DNA from: Chloroflexota bacterium
GTDB lineage: Bacteria > Chloroflexota > Dehalococcoidia > Lucifugimonadales > Lucifugimonadaceae
Reading direction: 5' to 3'
Length of the DNA stretch: 64,000 bases
Assembly: GCA_013204555.1 (NCBI GenBank)
Contig: JABMNO010000010.1
Location: 1-64,000 of the forward strand
Positions within the stretch are counted from its first letter, which is position 1; each line of letters opens with the position of its first letter. The notes under the pieces are model-generated. The model made no database searches. It saw only the letters and a program-made list of their open reading frames with translations, and had not been told where the DNA came from. Of this stretch, positions 17,158 to 24,376 are shown one piece after another. A program made the translations under genes and the position numbers.

Positions 17158-17889
17158 GTGAAGGCACTTTTGTTATCGGACATACATTCAAACGCAGTCG
17201 CGCTGGAGGCTGTGCTGCGTCATGCTGGCGCGTTCGTGGCGTTTGATGAGGTGTGGGTTGCAGGGGACACCGTGGGCTACGGCCCAAATCCAAACGAGTG
17301 CATAGATATTCTGCGGACGCATTCAGCTCTGGTCGTCGCCGGAAATCATGATCTCGCAGCGACAGGCAAACTTGACATCCACGCATTCAATTCCTATGCG
17401 TCCGCGGCGATTCGGTGGACCAGGGAAGCGTTATCGGCCGCGAGCGTGGAATACCTGAGTGGGCTGGAGACCACGGTAGTGTCCCAGGAATACACGATGG
17501 TGCACGGTAGCCCCCGAGACCCCGTTTGGGAGTACCTGATGGAATTCGAAGCGGCGGAGGCGAACCTTGATCATTTCGAGACATCGCATTGCGTAGTGGG
17601 TCATTCGCATCTACCGCTGGTATTCAGCCTCGAAGAAGGTAAAGAACCTGTGGTGTCTCTGCCAATGACCGGCGAGGCAATCGAACTCGTGGGCCGTTCG
17701 TTTGTGAATCCCGGAAGCGTTGGCCAACCCCGAGACGGCAACAATCTTGCCTCATATGCAGTATTGGACACGGACAGCGGCGACGTGATGTTTCATCGAG
17801 TGGAATATGACATTGCTGAAACACAGAGCCGAATGCGGGATGAGAATCTTCCTCAGGTCCTGATCGATCGCCTCCAGATGGGCCGATGA
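17158..17889 (+). CDS. Calcineurin-like metallophosphoesterase
   Basis: Two-metal phosphoesterase, 243 aa. The metal-ligand motifs are all present: SDIHSN (Asp8, His10), GDTVGYG, GNHD (about 67-70), VHGSP, and GHSHLP (about 151-156). The tail FVNPGSVGQPRDG is typical of the YfcE/predicted-phosphodiesterase group. The substrate is unknown. It starts with GTG, preceded by GAGG about 9 nt upstream, and is divergent from thiL. Confidence 0.93.
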   Translation: MKALLLSDIHSNAVALEAVLRHAGAFVAFDEVWVAGDTVGYGPNPNECIDILRTHSALVVAGNHDLAATGKLDIHAFNSYASAAIRWTREALSAASVEYLSGLETTVVSQEYTMVHGSPRDPVWEYLMEFEAAEANLDHFETSHCVVGHSHLPLVFSLEEGKEPVVSLPMTGEAIELVGRSFVNPGSVGQPRDGNNLASYAVLDTDSGDVMFHRVEYDIAETQSRMRDENLPQVLIDRLQMGR

Positions 17890-17983
17890 GTCCATCGCCC
17901 GGTGGTCCGGCCATAACCTCTCTATAATCGCCACTGCCGCGAAATTGTCCGGCAATTTATCTGTCGTAAGAGAGTGAGCGATT

Positions 17984-18169
17984 ATGCCTGCGATTCACGT
18001 CTACCTGTACGAAGGCCGTACCGAAGATCAGAAGCGAGATCTTGCGAAGGCGTTTACTGACGATATTCAGAAGATCGTTGGCTCCCCTCCTGAGGCGACG
18101 CATGTGCTTTTTCACGATATGAGCAAGTCTGACTGGGCTCACGCCGGCAAGCTGGCGTCTGACGAGTAG
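17984..18169 (+). CDS. 4-oxalocrotonate tautomerase-like enzyme
   Basis: A 61-aa protein of the tautomerase superfamily. The catalytic Pro follows the initiator Met (MPAIHVYLYEGRTEDQK) and becomes the N terminus after Met removal. The size matches the family. It would ketonise enol acids or similar substrates, often in aromatic-ring degradation. It is a single gene between the phosphoesterase and an SDR, with its own terminator. Confidence 0.88.
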   Translation: MPAIHVYLYEGRTEDQKRDLAKAFTDDIQKIVGSPPEATHVLFHDMSKSDWAHAGKLASDE

Positions 18170-18191
18170 TCTGCGAAAACAGATCAAATCT

Positions 18192-18218
18192 CCGCCCGTG
18201 GCCCAATGCCACGGGCGG
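18192..18218 (+). terminator. Intrinsic terminator after the tautomerase
   Basis: Arms CCGCCCGTGGC (18192-18202) and GCCACGGGCGG (18208-18218) are perfect complements with a 5-nt loop, followed by the T-rich TTCTGTTTC. Confidence 0.85.
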
Positions 18219-18280
18219 TTCTGTTTCAAGTGGCCGTAAGTTGACGTATCCTTCGCATCATCTAATCAGGAGGCAATGAC

Positions 18281-19075
18281 GTGAGCGGCAGATTTGAAGG
18301 AAAAGTAGCGCTGATCGCGGGTGGCGCACACGCGTCCAAGGGCGATCTCATGGGTTTTGGCGGCATCGCTGCGTGGGAGATTCTCAAGGGCGGCGGCAAG
18401 GTCGTTATCGGTGATCTCGATGATGACGCAGGCGAAAAGTCAGTCCAGCAGATGAGAGACGATGGCTTCGAAGCCCATTACGTTCATTTGGATGTTACGG
18501 ATGAGGCCCAGTGGGCCAGCGCTGTATCGAAGGTGATTTCGGAGTTCGGTTCTCTGAGCATCATGGTCAACCTTGCGGGAACACTCGACCGGGATTCTAT
18601 TGAAGGCGTTGATATTGATACCTGGCGTTTGACCATGGAAGTGACCAACATGGGCATGTTCCTGGGAGTCAGGGCGGTAGCACCATCGATGCGGGAGGCC
18701 GGTGGTGGATCGATAGTGTTGATCTCCTCCATGGCCGCGAAACTGGCAAGTGATTACGGTTCTGCATATGCCACATCGCGAGCGGGAATGACTCATTTTG
18801 CCCGTTCCGCCGCCGTACAACTTGGGCCGGACAACATTCGAGTCAACACAGTGCTGCCGGGGTGGACCATCACGCCATTCACCGCTGCATTGCTGGAAGA
18901 CAAGAAGGCAACAGAGTGGCGAAACAACAGGGTCCCACTCCGAAGGTGGGCAAACGCCGACGAGATAGCAAACGGCATCCTGTTCCTGGCATCGGATGAG
19001 GCCAGCTACGTGTCAGGATCTGAGCTGCTAATGGACGGTGGAACCACAGCATGGTGGGGTCCCGGACCGGATTAG
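18281..19075 (+). CDS. Short-chain dehydrogenase/reductase, atypical active site
   Basis: Classical-type SDR, 264 aa, likely NAD(P)-dependent oxidation or reduction of an alcohol. There are two departures from the norm. The nucleotide-binding loop, usually TGxxxGxG, is expanded to AGGAHASKGDLMGFGG (about 11-26). The catalytic YxxxK reads YATSR near 158-162, so the lysine is replaced by arginine. The catalytic Ser (LISSMAAK) and NLAG are present. AGGAGG precedes GTG 18281. The C terminus has the common substrate-loop PG motif and ends SGSELLMDGG. The substrate is unknown. Confidence 0.88.
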   Translation: MSGRFEGKVALIAGGAHASKGDLMGFGGIAAWEILKGGGKVVIGDLDDDAGEKSVQQMRDDGFEAHYVHLDVTDEAQWASAVSKVISEFGSLSIMVNLAGTLDRDSIEGVDIDTWRLTMEVTNMGMFLGVRAVAPSMREAGGGSIVLISSMAAKLASDYGSAYATSRAGMTHFARSAAVQLGPDNIRVNTVLPGWTITPFTAALLEDKKATEWRNNRVPLRRWANADEIANGILFLASDEASYVSGSELLMDGGTTAWWGPGPD

Positions 19076-19144
19076 GTTCCCTCCCCGCACTCCGGGATGA
19101 GAGTGCTGTTAGCGCTTATGCAACGCATGAACAGCCTGAAAACT

Positions 19145-19180
19145 CCCTCGTCCTGACCTTCTGCCGAAGGGAGAAGGGAC
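19145..19180. repeat. Interspersed repeat copy A
   Basis: A 36-bp element opening CCCTCGTCCTGACC and closing GGGAGAAGGGAC. It matches copy B at 19263-19298 at 30 of 36 positions. This pyrimidine-then-purine palindromic unit belongs to a type found between genes in many bacterial genomes. A related inverted fragment (GAGGTGAGGGGAC) follows at 19213-19225. Confidence 0.7.
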
Positions 19181-19262
19181 CGGCCGACCTCCTCGCCCTC
19201 TGGGAGAGGATTGAGGTGAGGGGACTGTTACGACTTAAGTTGACGTAGAACACCCGAAAACG

Positions 19263-19298
19263 CCCTCATCCTAGCCTTCTCCCAGAGGGAGAAGGGAC
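19263..19298. repeat. Interspersed repeat copy B
   Basis: Second 36-bp copy in the same 230-bp gene-free stretch (19076-19305). It contains the inner palindrome CTTCTCCCAGAGGGAGAAG. It lies just beyond the stop codon of the convergent hydrolase gene and may act as a transcript end. Confidence 0.7.
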
Positions 19299-19305
19299 AA
19301 ATCAG

Positions 19306-20238
19306 CTACCCGAACGACGCCTTTACACGCGCGATCGCTTCTTCGTTGGCAGTTCGTGCCGCGTCTACGAGGCCAATATTTCCGTTGAATCCGTGGTTCA
19401 TGCCTTCGTAGACGGTCGTCACAACATCGTTTCCAGCGGCCAGAAGGGCGTGGCCGTAATCGACCGCCTCATCGACCAGCGGGTCGAACTCAGCTGCGAT
19501 GATTGTGGTCGCTGCAAGCCCAGACAGATCATCCGCCCGAATCGGCGAGGCGTAAGGGTGGTGCGGATCATCACCTTCTGCGATGTACTGCTCCCAGAAC
19601 CACTCCATAGCCTGTTTCGTGAGGCCGTAGTCGACCGCGAAATTATTGTAAGAAGCACGCTCAAACTGATAGTCGATCACCGGGCAGAAGAGGATCTGAT
19701 GGCTGATCATTGGACCGCTTTTGTCGCGGGCCATTAGTGCCACCGCAGCGGCCAGGTTTCCCCCTGCTGAGGTCCCAGCAATGGCTATCTTCGAAGCGTC
19801 AATGCTTAGCTCATTTGCATTCTCAACCGCCCACACGGTGGCGGCATAGCAATCGTCAGGCGCTCCAGGGAACTTCGTCTCCGGCGCCATTCGGTAGTCG
19901 ACCGATACAACGGTGGCGTTGATCCCTTCGCAGAGCATTCGGCAGGTTGCATCGGCGAGATCAAGATCACCGACTACCCATCCACCACCGTGAAAGTGCA
20001 TCAGCAGGGCGTGAGGTCCGGTGGCGCTGGGTTCATAAATTCGCACAGGAATCTCACCGGCAGGTCCAGGAATCGTTCGGTCGTAGACGTTGCCTACGGG
20101 GATGAAATCGTGCTCCGTGAGTTTGGCCCGCTCATGCCCAAGCCTCCGTGACTCCTCAGGGCTAATCTCCCACACAGCCGGGATGTTGAGCTCGGCGCCC
20201 TGGTTCATGAGATCGACGACTTGTGGGTGCAGTGGCAT
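19306..20238 (-). CDS. Alpha/beta hydrolase of the hormone-sensitive lipase family
   Basis: Esterase of 310 aa. The oxyanion-hole motif HGGG is at about 83-86, the nucleophile Ser157 in GTSAGG, the acid in EFDPLVDE near 252, and the His in MNHGFNG near 282. The helical cap region precedes the core. It likely hydrolyses short-chain esters. It ends in a repeat-rich gap and stands alone. Confidence 0.92.
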   Translation of the reverse strand: MPLHPQVVDLMNQGAELNIPAVWEISPEESRRLGHERAKLTEHDFIPVGNVYDRTIPGPAGEIPVRIYEPSATGPHALLMHFHGGGWVVGDLDLADATCRMLCEGINATVVSVDYRMAPETKFPGAPDDCYAATVWAVENANELSIDASKIAIAGTSAGGNLAAAVALMARDKSGPMISHQILFCPVIDYQFERASYNNFAVDYGLTKQAMEWFWEQYIAEGDDPHHPYASPIRADDLSGLAATTIIAAEFDPLVDEAVDYGHALLAAGNDVVTTVYEGMNHGFNGNIGLVDAARTANEEAIARVKASFG

Positions 20239-20368
20239 TGTGGGATTCCAAGTTTCAGGCGGTGGTGATCGAAGAAGTGGAATATTACGCCACGCGGATT
20301 CTCATAGCGCTGTGCGAGTAGGCGTGACACTATTGGCGTGAGTCCACGTTAGGGTGAGGAAAACCACA

Positions 20369-20653
20369 ATGCACAACAGACCCGTCGGGAATCGAGGCCA
20401 ACAGTTCAGAGATCCGTTTGTCGCGGCGGAGATCGCTCATGGGCAACGGTCGTATCCGAGAAGCGGCCTATTTCTTCAGGTGCTGATTGGCATTTCCATG
20501 CTTCTATGGCTCATAGTCAAGGCCGCGTACAGACTTTCCAAGTTTGTCTGGGCGAGGGCAGGAAAGATGCGGCGTGGCGGCAACGTTATCGATTCCGAAT
20601 CGACCGGCATCAAGTACAGGGTCTACGACCCGGAACGCGACGATCGACGATAG
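20369..20653 (+). CDS. Small protein with one membrane helix, unknown function
   Basis: About 94 aa from ATG 20369 (GTG 20354 also opens the frame; GAGG at 20356-20359 fits the ATG). A hydrophobic helix at about 34-53 (FLQVLIGISMLLWLIVKAAY) is followed by a basic stretch and a polar, charged tail. No family is recognised. Another small membrane-associated protein of similar layout lies at 22319-22618. Confidence 0.6.
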   Translation: MHNRPVGNRGQQFRDPFVAAEIAHGQRSYPRSGLFLQVLIGISMLLWLIVKAAYRLSKFVWARAGKMRRGGNVIDSESTGIKYRVYDPERDDRR

Positions 20654-20713
20654 CTTGATCAACGTTGATCGAGAAACGTCCACCGGAGCGACAAACACGC
20701 CAGCCCACGGTGT

Positions 20714-20892
20714 CATCCCGGACGCGTAGACGACAGTCGGAGCGATCAGGGATATCACATGAGGTATGCGGCCACGCCACTTTTTCTCATGGCCCATGTA
20801 TCGTCGATAGCGCCACCCGCGTCTATTCGGATGATGCGGCGTGGATTCCATGCATGTGCGAGATCCCGGTTCACCAATCGGCGTCCGGGATG
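20714..20892. repeat. 12-bp terminal inverted repeats bounding a gene-free segment
   Basis: CATCCCGGACGC (20714-20725) and GCGTCCGGGATG (20881-20892) are perfect inverted complements 155 nt apart. They bracket a stretch without a convincing gene between 20653 and the hydrolase stop at 20899. The layout resembles a small non-autonomous element. No flanking target duplication is evident. Confidence 0.4.
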
Positions 20893-20898
20893 GCAAAA

Positions 20899-21900
20899 CT
20901 ATGGCAGCAGCGACAGATACTCGCTCACTGATTTATCGAACAGTTCGGGATTACTGTTCCAGAGGGCTGTGTGTCGCCCACCACCAAACGTGATGAGCGT
21001 GTTGGGTACGTCTAGACCTTCCGCGAACAGGTCACTGTCATTCGTCGAGACTGTTTCGTCGGCATCGCCACGGAGTAACAGCACGGGGACCTCAATTCCT
21101 GCTGCGATGTCCATATAGTTCATCGCATCCCAGTCAATCCCAAACCGCACATCGGCGAGCCACTTTGCCGATTCGGTGAGGAATCCGGGCAAACTGAGTT
21201 GCTCAGCACCAAAGTCGACAGCGCGTTCGAGGCTGATCACCGGCGAGCCTAATATCAGGCCATCGATATCACCGCTTGCGCCTGATTCGCGCATGAATGC
21301 CAGTGACGTGGCTCCGCCCATGCTCCAGCCCGCAAGAACGATCCGCTGAGCCCCCACGTCCTGGACGTATCGGACTGCGCTCTCAATATCTCTCCACTCG
21401 GTGGCCCCGTAGTTGTGTCGATTGCTGGGGTCGGCTGGTGAGGACTCGTGATTGCGATACGTGGTGAGAAGAACGTTCCATCCGGCATCAACAAGGATTG
21501 GCAGAAGTCGCAGGCCCTGCGTGCGATCGGAGTCCTTGCCATGGATAAACACGACCCATGATTCGGAGCCCGCATCCACCGACCACGCGTCAACTTCCCC
21601 CAGTTCGGTATCGATCCGGACGTTCGAAAATTCGAATCCCATAGCGCCAGGATCACAGCACCAGGCGTGCTTGTCGTAGCGCACCCGATCTCCAACTGAT
21701 AGCTCCCCAGCCACGAGATCGAAGCCGCGCGTTGCTGTGTTTCCATCAACCGAAGTCAGCCCATCTGCCCGAGCGTACCCACCCGACCATTCAAGCCCGA
21801 CGAACTCAGGCTGGTTGCCCGGACTGCCGCCTTTGAGGCTGATTGAGCCACCATTGAGTGCGATTACCTCCACATCGTGCTCTTTAGGATCGCGGTCCAC
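20899..21900 (-). CDS. Alpha/beta hydrolase, probably membrane-anchored
   Basis: Hydrolase of at least 333 aa with VVFIHGKDSDRTQG, the nucleophile elbow GWSMGG, a late Asp (LRGDADETVS) and a His in GGGRHTALW. The first canonical start is GTG 21900, but the frame stays open upstream to a TAG at 22038. There it encodes a basic segment and a clear hydrophobic helix (LAAISALVFLLALFAAVTWYY) that looks like a signal anchor. No ATG, GTG or TTG exists in that stretch; AGGAG at 22035-22031 precedes ATC 22023 and ATT 22017. The true start may be a rare codon, or there is a frameshift. Confidence 0.85.
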   Translation of the reverse strand: MDRDPKEHDVEVIALNGGSISLKGGSPGNQPEFVGLEWSGGYARADGLTSVDGNTATRGFDLVAGELSVGDRVRYDKHAWCCDPGAMGFEFSNVRIDTELGEVDAWSVDAGSESWVVFIHGKDSDRTQGLRLLPILVDAGWNVLLTTYRNHESSPADPSNRHNYGATEWRDIESAVRYVQDVGAQRIVLAGWSMGGATSLAFMRESGASGDIDGLILGSPVISLERAVDFGAEQLSLPGFLTESAKWLADVRFGIDWDAMNYMDIAAGIEVPVLLLRGDADETVSTNDSDLFAEGLDVPNTLITFGGGRHTALWNSNPELFDKSVSEYLSLLP

Positions 21901-22187
21901 CTCTAAGCCTCCGCTGTTGATGCGGTCTGAGTAGTACCAGGTGACGGCGGCGAACAGGGCGAGCAGGAATACGAGGGCCGAGATCGCGGCGAGCGTAGTT
22001 CGGCGACCGGGTCGAATGCGGATTTTGGAGTACTCCTACCGGCAATAGCAATCGCTCGGAACATTCTATTGATCAGCAGATCGAGCAAACCTGGACTATC
22101 CGTTCCACTGGCCGAATCCAGCGCACATATACACTTGTCCACAGCCTAGGAATAGCGTGAACGTCGGTTATACAGGAAGTGAGACCA

Positions 22188-22274
22188 ATGTCCATTATCG
22201 GGAAACTTATTGGTACGGTCATCAAGATCGTTTTATTACCAATCAAGATTGTTCGGGCAATATTGCCGTTCTAA
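22188..22274 (+). CDS. 28-residue hydrophobic/basic peptide
   Basis: ATG 22188 to TAA 22274 encodes 28 residues, mostly Ile, Leu and Val with regularly spaced Lys and Arg (MSIIGKLIGTVIKIV, then LPIKIVRAILPF). This suggests an amphipathic or membrane-inserting helix pair broken at Pro. AGGAAGTGAG lies upstream of the ATG. It is too short for standard gene callers. It precedes the small protein gene at 22319 by 45 nt and may be co-transcribed. The function is unknown; small membrane peptides of this kind include toxins and transporter modulators. Confidence 0.5.
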   Translation: MSIIGKLIGTVIKIVLLPIKIVRAILPF

Positions 22275-22318
22275 CGATGATATCCACCCTGGCGTTTTGA
22301 ACCGGAGATACATGATTG

Positions 22319-22618
22319 ATGCCTGATCCCAAACAGCAAGAAAATGAGGCCCGCCAGCGTGAGCAGGCTGACGAGATCATGCGAAAAGATCATCGTCCTC
22401 TCGGTCCTTCTGGATCATCTCGTCACTATCGGGCAATGCTCCCCGGCGGCCGAATGTATGGTGAAGACGACTCGGTGGTGGGCTACTTCGCTGGACATAT
22501 CGTGCGCATCGCCAGAGTCACGGTTCGATTCCTGAGATTTTTCTTCAAACGCAAGTCCCGCCCTGACGATCAGCCCAAAGGCTCAAATCAGTACGAGGAC
22601 TACGACCTGGACGCCTGA
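22319..22618 (+). CDS. Small protein with amphipathic helix, unknown function
   Basis: About 99 aa from ATG 22319. A charged N-terminal half (QQENEARQREQADEIM) is followed by a helix alternating hydrophobic and basic residues (HIVRIARVTVRFLRFFFKRK) and an acidic tail. It is probably a peripheral membrane protein. No family is recognised. It follows the 28-residue peptide and precedes the ThDP enzyme. Confidence 0.55.
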   Translation: MPDPKQQENEARQREQADEIMRKDHRPLGPSGSSRHYRAMLPGGRMYGEDDSVVGYFAGHIVRIARVTVRFLRFFFKRKSRPDDQPKGSNQYEDYDLDA

Positions 22619-22687
22619 TCGTTCAAACGCCGTCGCCGTGCTATGCTGCCGCCCGTTTGGAATCTAGTATTTTCATCGGAGCGTGCA

Positions 22688-24364
22688 GTGGCGAAGATTA
22701 CCGGAAGTCACCTGATAGCGAAGTCGTTGCAGGCCGAGGGTGTGGACACATTATTCGGCATTGCGGGTGACCATTTTCTTCATCTGCTGGACGTACTGGC
22801 TGACGAGCCGTTCCGAATGCTGGACACTCGACACGAGTCTGGTGCAGTCCACATGGCCGACGCCTACTCACGCCTGCTGAACCGGGCAGGAGTTGCTCTA
22901 TCGACTACGCCGGGTCATGCCAATGCGATACCGGGACTCGCAAACGCAACGCATTCGCATGCTCCCGTCGTGAATATCGCCGGTTCTGCCGACTCACGGA
23001 ACATCGGTCGTGGGGCGATGCAGGAGTTCGACCAGGTCGGGGTGGCGACGCCGGTAACCAAGGGCGCATGGGAGATTCCCTCGGTCGAGCGAATTCCTGA
23101 ATATATCTCCCTTGCTTTCCGAACCGCGCTGGAAGGACGGCAGGGGCCTGTCCATCTGACGATTCCGGCCGACCTGCAGGAGGCTGACGTAGATGAAGAC
23201 GTAGCCCTGAGGTATCTGCCGTCTGAGTATGGTGCTCCCCGAAAATACCTTGGCGACCCAACGCAGGTTGCGAATGCTGTCGAACTGCTGCGCTCTGCCA
23301 GCAAACCGGTGATTCTTGCGGGGACTGGTGCAGGAGCAACAACATCTGCTGAAGAGCTGACCCGTCTCGTTGAAACGACGCGGATTCCGATTTTCACTAT
23401 CGATTCGGCACGAGGGCTCGTTCCCGACGATCATGAGTACTCCGCCGGATTTGGTTACCTGCCACTGAACGGTGCCGCACAGCGGATCAACGAAGCAGAC
23501 GTCGTGTTGCTGCTGGGGCAGAAGCTCGACTACACGTGGGGATATGGCGGGTCGCCGCCATTCGCCGCCAACGTGAAGTTCATCTTCGTTGACCCTTCGC
23601 CAGCCGATATCGGCCGGGCGCGTTCGGTATCGATCGGTATCGCAGGTGATGTTGGCCCAGTCGTCACTCAGCTTGCCGATGAGGCGCAGAAACACTCGTG
23701 GCAGGATGAGTCGTGGGCCGGGTCGCTGAAGGCGGCGGCCGACGAATACAGGGCTGGCATCGATAATCTGGCTACCAACGAAGGCCCGATGCACCCGAGC
23801 AACGTCAGTCAGGCGCTCCACGAGTTTACTGATGATGACACGATCATTTCGTTTGATGGTGGCGACTACTGCCACTTTTTCCGTGCGTCTTTCAAATCCA
23901 ACAAACCTTCGAGTTGGCTCTATGTGAGCAGTTTCGGGATGATTGGGGTCGCGCTCCCGTACGCACTTGGCGCGCAGGCGGCGTTCCCGGACAAGCGAGT
24001 GGTTTGCGTGGTCGGCGATGGTTCGATTGGCTTCAATGGCATGGAGATCGACACCGCTGTTCGGCACGGATTGAACGTTGTGACGGTACTGGGAAATAAC
24101 TCAATATGGGGCATCGACTGGCAGATCCAGAAGGGTCTCTACGGTAAACCGGTCTGGACTGATCTTTTGCCGCAGCGATACGACATCATGGCGCAGGGAC
24201 TCGGCGCGCACGGTGAACACGTGACGGTAGAGAGTGAACTTCGTCCCGCATTGAAGCGTGCTTTTGGGGCAGGCAAGCCAGCGCTCGTGAATGTAGACAT
24301 TGGCAAGATCATTAGCCCGGTGGCGGAAGCAGCAATCTCCCGCAAACTCGGCTCACACGGATAG
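22688..24364 (+). CDS. Thiamine-diphosphate enzyme of the acetolactate synthase / 2-hydroxyacyl-CoA lyase type
   Basis: About 558 aa in the three-domain POX/ALS layout. The N-terminal PYR domain has the catalytic Glu in TRHESGAVHMADAY; a central domain begins around ILAGTGAG; the C-terminal PP domain has the ThDP motif GDGSIGFNGMEIDTA...NNSIWG. The start is GTG 22688 with GGAG about 7 nt upstream; ATG 22643 would add 15 unrelated residues. It could decarboxylate or ligate 2-oxo acids or acyl-CoAs, and no regulatory subunit gene adjoins it. The catabolic genes downstream argue against an amino-acid-biosynthesis role, by inference. Confidence 0.88.
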   Translation: MAKITGSHLIAKSLQAEGVDTLFGIAGDHFLHLLDVLADEPFRMLDTRHESGAVHMADAYSRLLNRAGVALSTTPGHANAIPGLANATHSHAPVVNIAGSADSRNIGRGAMQEFDQVGVATPVTKGAWEIPSVERIPEYISLAFRTALEGRQGPVHLTIPADLQEADVDEDVALRYLPSEYGAPRKYLGDPTQVANAVELLRSASKPVILAGTGAGATTSAEELTRLVETTRIPIFTIDSARGLVPDDHEYSAGFGYLPLNGAAQRINEADVVLLLGQKLDYTWGYGGSPPFAANVKFIFVDPSPADIGRARSVSIGIAGDVGPVVTQLADEAQKHSWQDESWAGSLKAAADEYRAGIDNLATNEGPMHPSNVSQALHEFTDDDTIISFDGGDYCHFFRASFKSNKPSSWLYVSSFGMIGVALPYALGAQAAFPDKRVVCVVGDGSIGFNGMEIDTAVRHGLNVVTVLGNNSIWGIDWQIQKGLYGKPVWTDLLPQRYDIMAQGLGAHGEHVTVESELRPALKRAFGAGKPALVNVDIGKIISPVAEAAISRKLGSHG

Positions 24365-24376
24365 GAACAACAAAGA

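Noticed and set aside
22994-24067. Minus-strand open frame of 357 aa opposite the ThDP enzyme gene
   Set aside because: It has an Arg-rich shadow composition with no recognisable domain, and the plus-strand gene has all conserved ThDP motifs.
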